64,000 nt of DNA from JACCVL01 sp963704295 (GTDB lineage: Bacteria > Actinomycetota > Actinomycetes > Propionibacteriales > Nocardioidaceae): positions 2,232,001-2,296,000 of the forward strand of contig OY969884.1 of the NCBI GenBank assembly GCA_963704295.1. Direction: 5' to 3'. The stretch's first letter is position 1. Each line of letters begins with the position of its first letter. A program made the position numbers and the translations under genes. The notes beneath the pieces are model-generated. The model worked only from the letters and a program-made list of their open reading frames with translations, was not told where the DNA came from and ran no database searches. Shown here piece after piece: positions 8,282 through 17,281 of this stretch.

Positions 8282-9175
8282 GTGCGTGCTGACCTGCACA
8301 CTCACTCCTCCTGCTCCGACGGCACCGACAGTCCGGGCGAGCTCGTGCGCGCCGCCGCGGCCGCCCGGCTCGACGTGGTGGCGCTCACCGACCACGACAC
8401 GGCGGCCGGCTGGGCGCAGGCGCGAGCCGTCGCCGACGAGGTCGGGATCGGTTTCGTCCCCGGCATCGAGATCTCGGCCAGGTACGCCGGGGTCAGCGTG
8501 CACCTGCTCGCCTACGGCGTCGACCCGGCACACCCCGGTCTCGCCGCCGAGCTGGACCGGATCCTGACCGGACGCAACCGTCGGCTGCCCACCGTCCTGG
8601 AACGCCTCCGCGGAGCCGGCCTGGACCTCAGCGAGGCGGACGTTCGCGCCGTCGCCGGCAGCGCTGCCGCCCTCGGCCGGCCGCACGTGGCCGACGCGAT
8701 GGTCGCGGCCGGCATGGTGCGCGACCGGCGGCAGGCGTTCGACGACTTCCTGATGCCCGGCCGGCCCGGTTTCGTCCCCCGGTACGCCGCCCCGCTGTCC
8801 GACGTGCTGCGGCTGGTTCAGGCGGCCGGCGGTGTGTCGGTGCTGGCGCATCCCTGGTCGCGCGGCGGTCGCCGGGTGCTGACCCCCCAGGTGCTGGCCG
8901 AGCTGTCGGGCCTCGGGCTGACCGGGCTCGAGGCCTGGCACCGTGGCCACAGCGACGACGCCAGCCGGCGGCTGGCCGCGCTGGCGGCCCCGCTCGACCT
9001 GGTGGCGACCGGGTCCAGCGACTACCACGGCACCGGCAAGGTCGATCACGACCTGGGCTGTCACACCACGCCCGAGCCGGCACTGCGGCGGCTGCTCGCC
9101 GCGATGGGGAGCGCGGCCGACGCCGCCCGGCTCGCCGACGCGAGCCTGCAGCCGGAGCCGGCGGTGCTGCGATGA
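8282..9175 (+). CDS. PHP-domain metal-dependent phosphoesterase
   Basis: A 297-residue PHP protein. Metal-ligand motifs are DLHTHSSCSDG at residues 4-14, LTDHDT at about 38-43, GIEIS at about 61-65, LAHPWS at about 189-194, and SSDYHG near the C-terminus. This is the YciV/TrpH type of stand-alone PHP, which includes 5'-3' exoribonucleases and nucleotide phosphoesterases such as 3',5'-nucleoside bisphosphate phosphatase. The start is GTG 8282. The stop overlaps the marC start by 4 bp (ATGA), so the two are translationally coupled, an arrangement common in actinobacteria. Confidence 0.9.
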   Translation: MRADLHTHSSCSDGTDSPGELVRAAAAARLDVVALTDHDTAAGWAQARAVADEVGIGFVPGIEISARYAGVSVHLLAYGVDPAHPGLAAELDRILTGRNRRLPTVLERLRGAGLDLSEADVRAVAGSAAALGRPHVADAMVAAGMVRDRRQAFDDFLMPGRPGFVPRYAAPLSDVLRLVQAAGGVSVLAHPWSRGGRRVLTPQVLAELSGLGLTGLEAWHRGHSDDASRRLAALAAPLDLVATGSSDYHGTGKVDHDLGCHTTPEPALRRLLAAMGSAADAARLADASLQPEPAVLR

Positions 9176-9789
9176 GCTCGGTGGTGGACCTGACCCTGCT
9201 CGCCGAGGTCTTCATCACCTTGTTCGTGATCATGGACCCGCCGGGCACGGTCCCGATCTTCCTGGCCCTGACCAGCGGCCGGGCCCCGGCCGACCGGCAC
9301 CGCGCCGCCTGGCAGGCGGTGCTGGTGTCGTTCTTCGTGATCGTGCTGTTCGCGCTGTTCGGGCGCCAGCTGCTGACCTACCTGAACATCTCGCTGCCCG
9401 CGCTGCAGGCCGCCGGTGGCCTGCTGCTGCTGCTGGTGGCGCTGGAGCTGCTGACCGGCAACGAGTCCGAGCCGTCGGCGGCCGCGGAGGTCAACGTCGC
9501 CATGGTGCCGCTGGGCACCCCGCTGCTCGCCGGCCCCGGCGCGATCGTGGCCACGATGGTGTTCGTGGAGCAGGTGGACGCCGCGCCCCCGCTGGTGGCC
9601 GTGCTCGCCGGGGTGGTGGGCGTGCACGTCGTGCTGTGGATCGCGATGCGCTTCTCGGTCGCCATCTTGCGGGTGCTCGGAGACTCCGGCGTCACGCTGG
9701 TCACCCGGATCAGCGGCCTGCTGCTGTCCGCGATCGCGGTCCAGCTGGTCGCCGACGCCGTGCGCGCGTTCATCGCGGGGGAGGGGTGA
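9172..9789 (+). CDS. MarC family (UPF0056) integral membrane protein
   Basis: A 205-residue membrane protein with six predicted helices. The first helix carries FVIMDPPGTVPIFLAL and the fourth region carries MVPLGTPLLAGPGAI, both hallmarks of the MarC/UPF0056 family, whose transport role is still unproven. Start ATG 9172 overlaps the PHP gene stop. Its last 20 bp overlap the end of the convergent acetyltransferase gene, so no shared terminator separates them. Confidence 0.9.
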   Translation: MSSVVDLTLLAEVFITLFVIMDPPGTVPIFLALTSGRAPADRHRAAWQAVLVSFFVIVLFALFGRQLLTYLNISLPALQAAGGLLLLLVALELLTGNESEPSAAAEVNVAMVPLGTPLLAGPGAIVATMVFVEQVDAAPPLVAVLAGVVGVHVVLWIAMRFSVAILRVLGDSGVTLVTRISGLLLSAIAVQLVADAVRAFIAGEG

Positions 9790-10246
9790 GCTCCCGGTCC
9801 ATGTGCACCTCGCGGACCCCGTCCGGCCGCACGGTGACCTCCCCGGTGGGGACGAACCCGTGCCGCTCGTACAGCCGGGTGGCGGGCGCGTTGTGCTCGG
9901 TGACGTGCAGCAGCACCCGGCGCGCCCCCTGCCCGGTCGCCCAGTCCACGACCGCCTCGATCAGGACCGCTCCGACCCCCAGCCCGCGGGCGCTCGGCGC
10001 CACCCACATCGAGATCAGCTCCGCCGTCCCGTCCTGCGGTCCGTAGCCGCTGACCAGACCCACCGGCTCGTCGTCGCGGAGCGCCGCGAACGTGGTGGCG
10101 ACGGAGCTCAGCCGGTCGCGCCAGCGCCGCTCGTCGGCGTGCTCCCACTCGGCGAGAGTGGACCCGTACGCGTACGGCGCCTCGGCCAGGGCGGCCAGCC
10201 GCAGGGTGCGCAGCAGCGCCCAGTCGTCGGGTCCGAGCTCGCGCAC
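9770..10246 (-). CDS. GNAT family N-acetyltransferase
   Basis: A 158-residue GNAT protein. The acetyl-CoA pyrophosphate loop is visible as VAPSARGLGVGAVL (Q/R-x-x-G-x-G/A type) at about residues 82-95, and the C-terminal HNAPATRLYERHGFVPTGE is the usual GNAT tail. The start is GTG. Substrate unknown; the N-terminal region mentioning AEAPYAYGS resembles ribosomal-protein or small-molecule acetyltransferases of actinobacteria. It is upstream of nothing on its own strand and lies 27 bp after the SDR gene, so the two minus-strand genes probably form one transcript. Confidence 0.87.
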   Translation of the reverse strand: MRELGPDDWALLRTLRLAALAEAPYAYGSTLAEWEHADERRWRDRLSSVATTFAALRDDEPVGLVSGYGPQDGTAELISMWVAPSARGLGVGAVLIEAVVDWATGQGARRVLLHVTEHNAPATRLYERHGFVPTGEVTVRPDGVREVHMDRELTPPPR

Positions 10247-10273
10247 CCGGGCCGGGAACCCTCGGCGCCGGGC

Positions 10274-11047
10274 TCACCGGCCCCGGGTCCCGACTCGGGC
10301 GAGCACCCGGTCCGGCGTCACCCGGGCCAGCCGGGAGAGCACCGCGTAGCGCGTCGACGGCACCGACACCCGGACCCCCCGGTCGAGGTCGCGCAGCGCC
10401 TGCGCGGCGACGGCGTCGGCATCGAGCCACAGCCAGCCGGGGATGCCCGCCGTGTCGGCGCCCATCCGCTGGTGGAACTCGGTCCGGACGAAGCCGGGAC
10501 ACAGCGCCATCGCGCGGACGCCGTCGCGACGGTAGGTGAGGTCCAGCCAGCGGGTGAAGCTGGTCAGCCACGCCTTGTGCGCGCCGTACGTGCCGCGGGG
10601 CAGCCAGCCGGCCGTGCTGGAGACGTTGAGGATCGCGCCCCGGCCGCGCGCCCGCATGCCCGGCAGCACGGCGTGGCACAGCTGCATCGGCGCCCGGACG
10701 TGCACGTCCAGCGACCGTTGCTCGGCCTCGAGGTCGTTGTCGGCGAAGGACAGCCGCTGGCCGAAGCCCGCGTTGTTCACGAGCAGGTCGACCGGCGCGT
10801 CGGTCCGTCGCAGCGCGGCCGCCACCGCGGCCGTCCCCTCCGCGCGGGCAAGGTCGGCGGGGAGCACCTGCACCTCGACCTCGTGGTCGCGGGTCAGGTC
10901 GCCGGCCAGGAGGTCCAGCCGCCCTGCGTCGCGGGCCACCAGGACCAGCCGGTCCCCCCGGGCCGCCAGGGCCTCCGACAGGGCCCGGCCGATGCCGGCG
11001 GTGGCGCCGGTGACGAGGGCGCGGACCGGTTCGACTGGCAGGACCAT
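10274..11047 (-). CDS. Short-chain dehydrogenase/reductase (SDR)
   Basis: A 257-residue classical SDR. The NAD(P) loop TGATAGIG is at residues 13-20, the NNAG motif follows near 92, and the catalytic serine (NVSS) and Tyr-x3-Lys (YGAHK) are in place. The arginine after the cofactor loop region suggests NADP preference (weak inference). ATG 11047 was chosen because the first strand begins directly after it; earlier in-frame codons run into the promoter region of the divergent ParA gene. Substrate unknown. Confidence 0.9.
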   Translation of the reverse strand: MVLPVEPVRALVTGATAGIGRALSEALAARGDRLVLVARDAGRLDLLAGDLTRDHEVEVQVLPADLARAEGTAAVAAALRRTDAPVDLLVNNAGFGQRLSFADNDLEAEQRSLDVHVRAPMQLCHAVLPGMRARGRGAILNVSSTAGWLPRGTYGAHKAWLTSFTRWLDLTYRRDGVRAMALCPGFVRTEFHQRMGADTAGIPGWLWLDADAVAAQALRDLDRGVRVSVPSTRYAVLSRLARVTPDRVLARVGTRGR

Positions 11048-11115
11048 CGGGGCAGCATGGCCGCCGCGAGACCGCCGGGCAACGGGAGGCCCCGGGTGCG
11101 GCAGACTGTGCCGCG

Positions 11116-11874
11116 ATGAGCACGACGCTGGCGATCGCCAACCAGAAGGGTGGGGTCGCGAAGACCACCACCGTGGCATCGCTGGGCGCCGCGCTGGTCG
11201 AGCTCGGCCAGCGGGTGCTCCTGGTCGACCTGGACCCGCAGGCCTGCCTGACCTTCTCGCTCGGGGTGGACCCCGAGGACCTGGACACGTCGGTGCACCA
11301 GGTCCTGCTGGCGGAGGAGAAGGTCGGCAACGTCATCGTCACCGTCGACGACGGTCCCGACCTGCTGCCCGCGACGATCGACCTGGCGACCACGGAGTCC
11401 CGGCTGCTGACCCGCACCGGACGCGAGCAGGCGCTGCGCGTCGCGCTGGAGGAGGTCAGCGGCGACTACGACTGGATCCTGCTCGACTGCCCACCGTCGC
11501 TCGGCGTGCTGACCGTCGCGGCGCTCACCGCCGCCGACGCCGTCCTCGTCCCGCTGCAGTGCGAGACGCTGTCCCACCGCGGCGTCGGCCAGCTCCTCGA
11601 CACGGTGCACGACGTGCGCCGGTTCACCAACAAGGGGCTGCGGGTGCTCGGCGTGCTGCCCACGCTGTACGACGGGCGGACGCAGCACGCCCGGGCCGTG
11701 CTCGAGGCGATCTCCTCGACGTACGACCTACGCGTGCTCGAGCCGCCGATCCCCAAGACCATCCGGTTCGCCGAGGCGCCGGCGCTCGGCCGGTCGATCC
11801 TCGCCACCGCGCGGCGGCACCGTGGCGCGCAGGCCTACCGCGAGGTGGCCGAAACGCTGCTCACCCGGCAGTGA
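11116..11874 (+). CDS. ParA/Soj family ATPase
   Basis: A 252-residue deviant-Walker ATPase. The P-loop is KGGVAKTT at residues 11-18 (with the signature first lysine), the Walker A' aspartates are in LLVDLDPQACLT, and the Walker B-like region is DWILLDCPPSLG. There is no ParB gene beside it, so this is not the chromosomal parAB locus; single ParA-type proteins of this kind are frequent in actinobacteria and may position cell-surface or partition cargo. The L,D-transpeptidase gene starts 38 bp downstream, perhaps co-transcribed. Confidence 0.87.
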   Translation: MSTTLAIANQKGGVAKTTTVASLGAALVELGQRVLLVDLDPQACLTFSLGVDPEDLDTSVHQVLLAEEKVGNVIVTVDDGPDLLPATIDLATTESRLLTRTGREQALRVALEEVSGDYDWILLDCPPSLGVLTVAALTAADAVLVPLQCETLSHRGVGQLLDTVHDVRRFTNKGLRVLGVLPTLYDGRTQHARAVLEAISSTYDLRVLEPPIPKTIRFAEAPALGRSILATARRHRGAQAYREVAETLLTRQ

Positions 11875-11912
11875 GCCCGATTCCGCAGCCCGCTGGCTAG
11901 CATGTGCCGATC

Positions 11913-12602
11913 ATGGCTGTTCCCAACGACGGCGCCGCCCGGGTCCTCCCCGGGCGGGTGGCGACCCTCGCGCTGTCGCTCAGCCTCACCGTCACTGCCG
12001 CGGGGGCCAGCGTGCTCGGCGGGCTCTCGGTCGGCGCGGCCGCTGCCACCGAGCCGTCGGAGCCGGGCTGGGCGTCCGGGCCGGTGCACGCGGTGGTCGA
12101 GCGGGCGCTGCCCGCTGCGCTCGACGACGGCCGCTACGCCAGCGGTTCCGCTCCGCGACGGGTGAGTGAGGCGGAGGCCGACGAGACGCTGGACCGGGAG
12201 CCGCCGCGCGGCAGCGGGACCGGCCGCCGGGTCGTGTTCGACGAGTCCGCGCAGCAGGTGTGGCTGGTTCGCGCGGGCGGCAGCGTCCGGTCGACCTACC
12301 TCGTCTCCGGGTCGGTGCACGACAACCTCGACCCCGGCCGGTACGCCGTCTACTCCCGGTCGCGGGACGCGGTCGGCTTCGACTACAGCAGCACGATGGA
12401 CTACATGGTGCGGTTCACCCAGGGCGCCAACGCCGCCATCGGGTTCCACGACATCCCGCTCGACCGGCGGGGGGAGCCGATGCAGCGCTGGTCCGAACTC
12501 GGCACCCCCACCTCGTCGGGATGCATCCGGCAGCGGCCGCGGGACGCCCGCGAGATGTGGCGCTTCGCCTCGATCGGCACCGCGGTCGTGGTGGTGGCCT
12601 GA
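11913..12602 (+). CDS. Secreted L,D-transpeptidase (YkuD domain)
   Basis: A 229-residue exported protein. The first 40 residues form a signal or anchor segment (Arg, then a long Ala/Leu/Val stretch ending at GAAAA). The C-terminal 120 residues are a YkuD domain: GFHDIP holds the histidine and TPTSSGCIRQ holds the catalytic cysteine with the SxGCIR context. It should cross-link peptidoglycan stem peptides or act as a carboxypeptidase in the cell wall. ATG 11913 was preferred over GTG 11904 because both give the same signal sequence and the ATG is canonical. Confidence 0.85.
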   Translation: MAVPNDGAARVLPGRVATLALSLSLTVTAAGASVLGGLSVGAAAATEPSEPGWASGPVHAVVERALPAALDDGRYASGSAPRRVSEAEADETLDREPPRGSGTGRRVVFDESAQQVWLVRAGGSVRSTYLVSGSVHDNLDPGRYAVYSRSRDAVGFDYSSTMDYMVRFTQGANAAIGFHDIPLDRRGEPMQRWSELGTPTSSGCIRQRPRDAREMWRFASIGTAVVVVA

Positions 12603-12608
12603 GCGCCG

Positions 12609-14126
12609 TCAGTCGCTCGAGGACTGCTGGGCCGGGCTGCTCTCCGCCGACGCGTCCGAGCCGCCGGACCCGCCGCGGCGTCGACGCCGGCGGCGCGGCT
12701 GCCCGCCGCCGGTCGAGGCGTCGTTCTGCCCGCCCGAGCCGGCGCTGTCCGGCCGCTGAGCGGCCGCGTCGACCGACTCCCCGCCGCGGGTGCGCCGCCG
12801 CTGCCGCTGCCGGCGCGGCCGGTCCGCGGCCGACTCCGTGCGCCCGCCACCGGCACGCCGGTCCCCGGACCGCTCGCTGTCGCGGCGTCGCGGCGGCTGA
12901 GCCGGCGGAGCCGCTCCCGCCACCCGCCCGGTGGCGTTCGGAGGGATGCCGAGGTCGTGCAGCAGGTGCGCCGACGTGGAGTAGGTCTCCTGCGGCTCCT
13001 CGAAGGGCAGCTCGAGCTCGCGGTTGATCATCTGCCAGCGGGAGATGTCGTTCCAGTCCACGAACGTGATCGCGATGCCGCTGGCGCCGGCCCGGCCGGT
13101 GCGGCCGATCCGGTGCAGGTAGGTCTTGTGGTCGTCCGGGCAGTGGTAGTTGATGACGTGCGAGATCCCGGACACGTCGATCCCGCGGGCCGCGACGTCG
13201 GTGGCGACGAGAACCGGCGTCTTGCCCTCGCGGAAGCGGGCCATCGCCTTCTCCCGGGCGACCTGGGCCATGTCGCCGTGCAGCGGCGAGGCCGGGAAGC
13301 CGCGCTCGATCAGGTCGTCGGCGATCCGCTGCGCCTGCCGCTTGGTGCGGGAGAAAATCAGCACCTTGCCGAGGTCCTGGGCCTGCAGGATGCGGGCCAC
13401 CACCTCGGGCTTGTCCAGGTCGTGCGCGCGGTAGACGAACTGGGCGGTCGCCGGGACGGTCTGCGAGTCGTCCGCCGACTCGGCCCGGATGTTGACCGGG
13501 TGCCGCATGTGGGTGCGGGCGAGCGACACGATCGCACCGGGCATGGTGGCCGAGAACAGCATCGTCTGCCGGGTCTCGGGGGTCTTGGCGATCAGCTTCT
13601 CGACATCCGGCAGGAAGCCGAGGTCCAGCATCTCGTCGGCCTCGTCCAGGACCAGCACCTTGACGTGGCTGAGGTCCAGCACCCGCCGGTTCGCCAGGTC
13701 GAGCAGCCGCCCGGGGGTGCCGACGACCACGTCGACGCCGCGCTCGAGGGCGTCGAGCTGCGGCTCGTACGGCACACCGCCGTAGACGGTGACGCTGCGG
13801 GTGCCGCGCCGCTTGGCCGCGGTGACCAGGTCGCCCGCCACCTGGAGCGCGAGCTCGCGGGTGGGTGCGACGACGAGGGCCTGCGGCTTGCCCGGGGCGA
13901 CCAGCTCGGCGTAGTCGGGATCGTGGGCAGCGACGGTGCGCTGGATGACCGGGATGCCGAAGGCGAGCGTCTTGCCCGTACCGGTTCGGGCCTGGCCGAT
14001 CAGGTCGGTCCCCGTCAGCGCGATCGAGAGGGTCATCTCCTGGATCGGGAACGGGGTGGTGATGCCGACGTCGGCGAGCGCATCGGAGATCTCTGCGATG
14101 ACGCCCAGGTCGGTGAACGTGGTCAG
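12609..14126 (-). CDS. DEAD-box ATP-dependent RNA helicase, probable non-canonical start
   Basis: A roughly 505-residue DEAD-box RNA helicase. Q-motif PFPIQEM, motif I ARTGTGKT, motif Ia PTRELA, motif II VLDEADEML, motif III SATMP and motif VI HRIGRTGR are all present; the C-terminal 120 residues are a basic Arg/Gly/Ser-rich tail ending in RRRRGGSGGSDA. Conserved protein begins at LTTFTDLGV, upstream of the first ATG (14036), yet an in-frame TGA lies only a few codons before it. The only start options are CTG 14126 or ATT 14129; GAGG five bases before the CTG supports CTG. Role: RNA unwinding in ribosome assembly or cold response. Confidence 0.85.
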   Translation of the reverse strand: MTTFTDLGVIAEISDALADVGITTPFPIQEMTLSIALTGTDLIGQARTGTGKTLAFGIPVIQRTVAAHDPDYAELVAPGKPQALVVAPTRELALQVAGDLVTAAKRRGTRSVTVYGGVPYEPQLDALERGVDVVVGTPGRLLDLANRRVLDLSHVKVLVLDEADEMLDLGFLPDVEKLIAKTPETRQTMLFSATMPGAIVSLARTHMRHPVNIRAESADDSQTVPATAQFVYRAHDLDKPEVVARILQAQDLGKVLIFSRTKRQAQRIADDLIERGFPASPLHGDMAQVAREKAMARFREGKTPVLVATDVAARGIDVSGISHVINYHCPDDHKTYLHRIGRTGRAGASGIAITFVDWNDISRWQMINRELELPFEEPQETYSTSAHLLHDLGIPPNATGRVAGAAPPAQPPRRRDSERSGDRRAGGGRTESAADRPRRQRQRRRTRGGESVDAAAQRPDSAGSGGQNDASTGGGQPRRRRRRRGGSGGSDASAESSPAQQSSSD

Positions 14127-14215
14127 AATGTCCTCGCTTCATGGGTCCGCTGATGCGGCCAGGTGCCCGGGTGGCGTTCCGGAGTCTACCGATCGCCCTC
14201 GCTACGCTGCGCCCC

Positions 14216-14941
14216 ATGCCCCAGGACCCGGTCCCGTCCCCACCTCGGGAGGAACCGGGAGCGGCGTCCGGCGCGCTTGCCGACCCGGTCTACCGGGAGG
14301 CGGTCGTGGACCTGCTCGGGGTGCTCGCCTACGGCGAGCTGACCGCCTTCGACCGGCTGGCCGAGGACTCCGCGATGGCACCGGGGCTGCCGGACAAGGC
14401 CGAGCTGGCGGCGATGGCCGCAGCCGAGTTCGCGCACTTCGCCCGGCTGCGAGAGCGGCTCGAGCAGCTCGGCGCAGACGCTTACCAGGCGATGGAGCCG
14501 TTCCGGGAGAGCTTCGAGCGCTTCCACGCCAACACCGCGCCGCGAGACTGGCTGGAGAGCCTGGTGAAGGCGTTCGTCGGGGACAACCTCGCGAGCGACT
14601 TCTACCGCGAGATCGCGGCGTACCTCGACGAGGACACCCGGACGCTGATCCTCGAGGTGCTGGAGGACTCCGGGCACTCGGCCTTCGCCGTCGAACGGGT
14701 TCGCGCGGCGATCGCCGCCGACCCCCGGGTCGGTGGCCGGTTGGCGTTGTGGGGCCGCCGGCTGGTCGGCGAGGCGCTGAGCCAGGCACAGGTGGTGGCC
14801 GCCGAGCGGGACGGCCTGGTGGCGCTGCTCGCCGGCGGGCTGGACCGCCCGGGCATGGACCTCGCCGCGATCGGCCGGATGTTCGCGCGGCTCACCGAGA
14901 ACCACGCCCGGCGGATGGCCGTGCTCGGCCTGTCGTCCTGA
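14216..14941 (+). CDS. Ferritin-like fold (MiaE-like) protein
   Basis: A 241-residue helical protein of the actinobacterial ferritin-like group annotated as MiaE-like. Carboxylate/histidine residues suited to a di-iron site are seen in AYGELTAFDRL, AAEFAHFARL, and EDSGHSAFAVERV, spaced as in a four-helix bundle. The family name comes from the tRNA-modifying monooxygenase MiaE, but these actinobacterial proteins are uncharacterised. ATG 14216 begins the conserved part. It is divergent from the DEAD-box gene and convergent with the DUF3107 gene, a neighbourhood seen repeatedly in actinobacteria. Confidence 0.82.
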   Translation: MPQDPVPSPPREEPGAASGALADPVYREAVVDLLGVLAYGELTAFDRLAEDSAMAPGLPDKAELAAMAAAEFAHFARLRERLEQLGADAYQAMEPFRESFERFHANTAPRDWLESLVKAFVGDNLASDFYREIAAYLDEDTRTLILEVLEDSGHSAFAVERVRAAIAADPRVGGRLALWGRRLVGEALSQAQVVAAERDGLVALLAGGLDRPGMDLAAIGRMFARLTENHARRMAVLGLSS

Positions 14942-14956
14942 CCGCCGCCGGCTGGC

Positions 14957-15184
14957 TCAGCGGCTGCCGAAGCCGACCTTGCGGGTGGACTCCTCGCCGA
15001 TGTCGACGAAGGCGAGCCGGTCGGCGGGAACGATCACCTTGCGGCCCCGCTCGTCGAGCAGCACCAGCACGCCCTCGTCGCCGGTCAGCGCCTGCTGCAC
15101 CGCGGCCGTGATCTCGTCACCGGTCTGCGCCGACTCGAGCACCAGCTCACGGCTGGTGTGCTGCACGGCGATCCTGACCTCCAC
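14957..15184 (-). CDS. DUF3107 family protein
   Basis: A 75-residue protein matching DUF3107, a short, highly conserved actinobacterial family: it opens MEVRIAVQHTSREL and contains the VPADRLAFVDIG segment near its C-terminus. No catalytic residues stand out and the function is unknown. It sits 69 bp downstream of the TetR gene on the same strand, the usual position of this family near moeZ and a TetR regulator. Confidence 0.92.
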   Translation of the reverse strand: MEVRIAVQHTSRELVLESAQTGDEITAAVQQALTGDEGVLVLLDERGRKVIVPADRLAFVDIGEESTRKVGFGSR

Positions 15185-15253
15185 GGTGCCTCCTGCTCGC
15201 GCGCCGGGCCCTCGTCGGCCCGGGTCGGCATCGACTGTAGCCAGCCGCCCCGG

Positions 15254-15898
15254 TCACTCCGCCGCCGCGTCTGCCGGCTCGGTCCGTGGGTAGCCGCTGA
15301 TACCGCGCCAGGCCAGCGTCGACACCAGCGCGACCGCCTCCTCCTGCCCGACGTCGATGTCGCCCGCCAGCCAGTAGCGGGCGCTGACCTGGGCCATCCC
15401 GACCAGGCTCACGGCCAGCAGCCCGGCCTGCGCGTCCGGCAGCCCGGTGTCCTCGCGGATCAGCGCGGTGATCAGCTCCGCGGAGTCGGTGGTGACCCGG
15501 TCCACCCGCTCCCGGACCGCCGGCTCGCTGGTCAGGTCGGACTCGAAGACCAGCCGGAAGGCGGCCTTGTCGTCGCCGACGTAGGTGTAGAAGGCGGCCA
15601 TCGTCGCCGCGACCCGCTCCTTGTTGTCCTCGGTCGCCGCCAGCGCCGACCGCATCGCGTCCACGATCGCCGTGCAGGAGGCGTCCAGCAGCGCCAGGTA
15701 CAGGTCGAGCTTGCCGGGGAAGTGCTGGTAGAGCACCGGCTTGGAGACGCCGGCGCGTTCGGCGATGTCGTCCATCGCCGCGGCGTGGTAGCCGTGGGCC
15801 ACGAACACCTCGAGGGCGGCCTCCAGCAGTTGCACGCGACGCGCGTCGCGGGGCATCCGGCCCCGGCGCGCCGGGGCCGGGGGCGACGAGTGGCGCAC
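15254..15898 (-). CDS. TetR/AcrR family transcriptional regulator
   Basis: A 214-residue regulator. The N-terminal helix-turn-helix is complete: LLEAALEVFVAHGYHAAAM, DDIAERAGVSKPVLYQHFPGK, with the usual K/Y/FxxK end. The rest is an all-helical ligand-binding domain of unknown specificity. The start is a GTG. It reads away from moeZ, whose start lies 142 bp away, so it might control itself or moeZ; conserved position between moeZ and DUF3107 argues for a core role rather than a drug-efflux regulator (inference). Confidence 0.9.
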   Translation of the reverse strand: MRHSSPPAPARRGRMPRDARRVQLLEAALEVFVAHGYHAAAMDDIAERAGVSKPVLYQHFPGKLDLYLALLDASCTAIVDAMRSALAATEDNKERVAATMAAFYTYVGDDKAAFRLVFESDLTSEPAVRERVDRVTTDSAELITALIREDTGLPDAQAGLLAVSLVGMAQVSARYWLAGDIDVGQEEAVALVSTLAWRGISGYPRTEPADAAAE

Positions 15899-16040
15899 GA
15901 GCGACCCCTTCCACGGACCAAGACGGCGAGACGCGCTGTCCGGTTCGCGGCGATCCTAGGGGAACACCCGCGGACCGGCTGTCGTTCTCCCCGACGTCCG
16001 GACCCGGATGCGGACGAACGCACGCCAGAGAGGACCACCC

Positions 16041-17252
16041 GTGCCGAGCACCCTCGCCCCACCCGCCCTGCCGCCGCTCGTCGAGCCCGCTGACGAGCTC
16101 ACCATCGACGAGGTCCGGCGCTACAGCCGACACCTGATCATCCCCGATGTGGGCATGGCCGGGCAGAAGCGGCTGAAGAACGCGAAGGTGCTGGTCATCG
16201 GCGCCGGTGGGCTCGGCAGCCCTGCGCTGCTCTACCTCGCCGCGGCCGGCGTGGGCACGCTCGGCATCGTCGAGTTCGACGAGGTGGACGAGTCCAACCT
16301 GCAGCGGCAGGTCATCCACGGGCAGAGCGACATCGGCCGCCCCAAAGCCGACTCGGCCAAGGACAGCGTCGCCGAGGTGAACCCGTACGTGCAGGTCAAC
16401 GTGCACGCCGAGCGCCTCGACAACGACAACGTGCTGGGCATCTTCGAGCAGTACGACCTGATCGTCGACGGCACCGACAACTTCGCCACCCGCTACCTGG
16501 TCAACGACGCCGCGGTGTTCCTCGGCAAGCCGTACGTGTGGGGTTCGATCTTCCGCTTCGACGGGCAGGCGTCGGTCTTCTGGGCCGAGCACGGCCCGTG
16601 CTACCGCTGCCTCTACCCGGAGCCGCCGCCGCCGGGGATGGTGCCGTCGTGCGCCGAGGGCGGCGTGCTCGGGGTGCTGTGCGCCTCGGTCGGCTCGATC
16701 CAGGTGAACGAGGCGATCAAGCTGCTGACCGGCATCGGGACCCCGCTGCTCGGCAAGCTGGTCGTCTACGACGCCCTGGAGATGGACTACCGCAAGCTGT
16801 CGGTCCGCAAGGACCCGAACTGCGCGGTCTGCGGCGAGAACCCGACGGTCACCGAGCTGATCGACTACGAGACGTTCTGCGGTGCGATCAGCGACGACGC
16901 GGCCGAGGCGGCCGCCGGCTCCACCATCTCGGTCACCCAGCTGGCCGCCATGCTCAAGGAGCGGGACGAGGGCAGCCGCGACTTCACCCTGGTCGACGTG
17001 CGGGAGCCGAACGAGTACGAGATCAACAAGATCCCCGGCTCGGTGCTGATCCCGAAGGGCGAGTTCCTCTCCGGTGAGGCCCTCGGCAAGCTCTCCCAGG
17101 ACAAGCCGGTCGTGCTGCACTGCAAGTCCGGCGCCCGCTCCGCGGAGGCCCTGGCCGTGCTCAAGGGCGCCGGCTTCGCCGACGCGGTGCACGTCGGCGG
17201 CGGCGTCGTCGCCTGGGTGAACCAGATCGACCCGTCGCAGCCCGCCTACTGA
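16041..17252 (+). CDS. moeZ: Adenylyltransferase/sulfurtransferase MoeZ
   Basis: A 403-residue fusion of a ThiF/MoeB adenylyltransferase and a C-terminal rhodanese. The ATP loop GAGGLGSP is near residue 55, CYRCLYP and CAVCG supply the zinc cysteines, PSCAEGG carries the MoeB-type cysteine, and the rhodanese active loop is HCKSGARS near residue 365. It activates and sulfurates small sulfur-carrier proteins for molybdopterin, thiamine or cysteine synthesis. GTG 16041 follows AGAGAGGA. moaE lies 20 kb downstream in this window, consistent with a molybdopterin pathway in this organism. Confidence 0.93.
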   Translation: MPSTLAPPALPPLVEPADELTIDEVRRYSRHLIIPDVGMAGQKRLKNAKVLVIGAGGLGSPALLYLAAAGVGTLGIVEFDEVDESNLQRQVIHGQSDIGRPKADSAKDSVAEVNPYVQVNVHAERLDNDNVLGIFEQYDLIVDGTDNFATRYLVNDAAVFLGKPYVWGSIFRFDGQASVFWAEHGPCYRCLYPEPPPPGMVPSCAEGGVLGVLCASVGSIQVNEAIKLLTGIGTPLLGKLVVYDALEMDYRKLSVRKDPNCAVCGENPTVTELIDYETFCGAISDDAAEAAAGSTISVTQLAAMLKERDEGSRDFTLVDVREPNEYEINKIPGSVLIPKGEFLSGEALGKLSQDKPVVLHCKSGARSAEALAVLKGAGFADAVHVGGGVVAWVNQIDPSQPAY

Positions 17253-17281
17253 CGGGGCCGGCCGGCTGCAAGGCTGGCCCG

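Noticed and set aside
9378..11417. Long minus-strand open frame antisense to marC, GNAT, SDR and parA
   Set aside because: Arg/Gly/Pro/Ala-rich shadow of GC-rich coding DNA; real domains are found in other frames.
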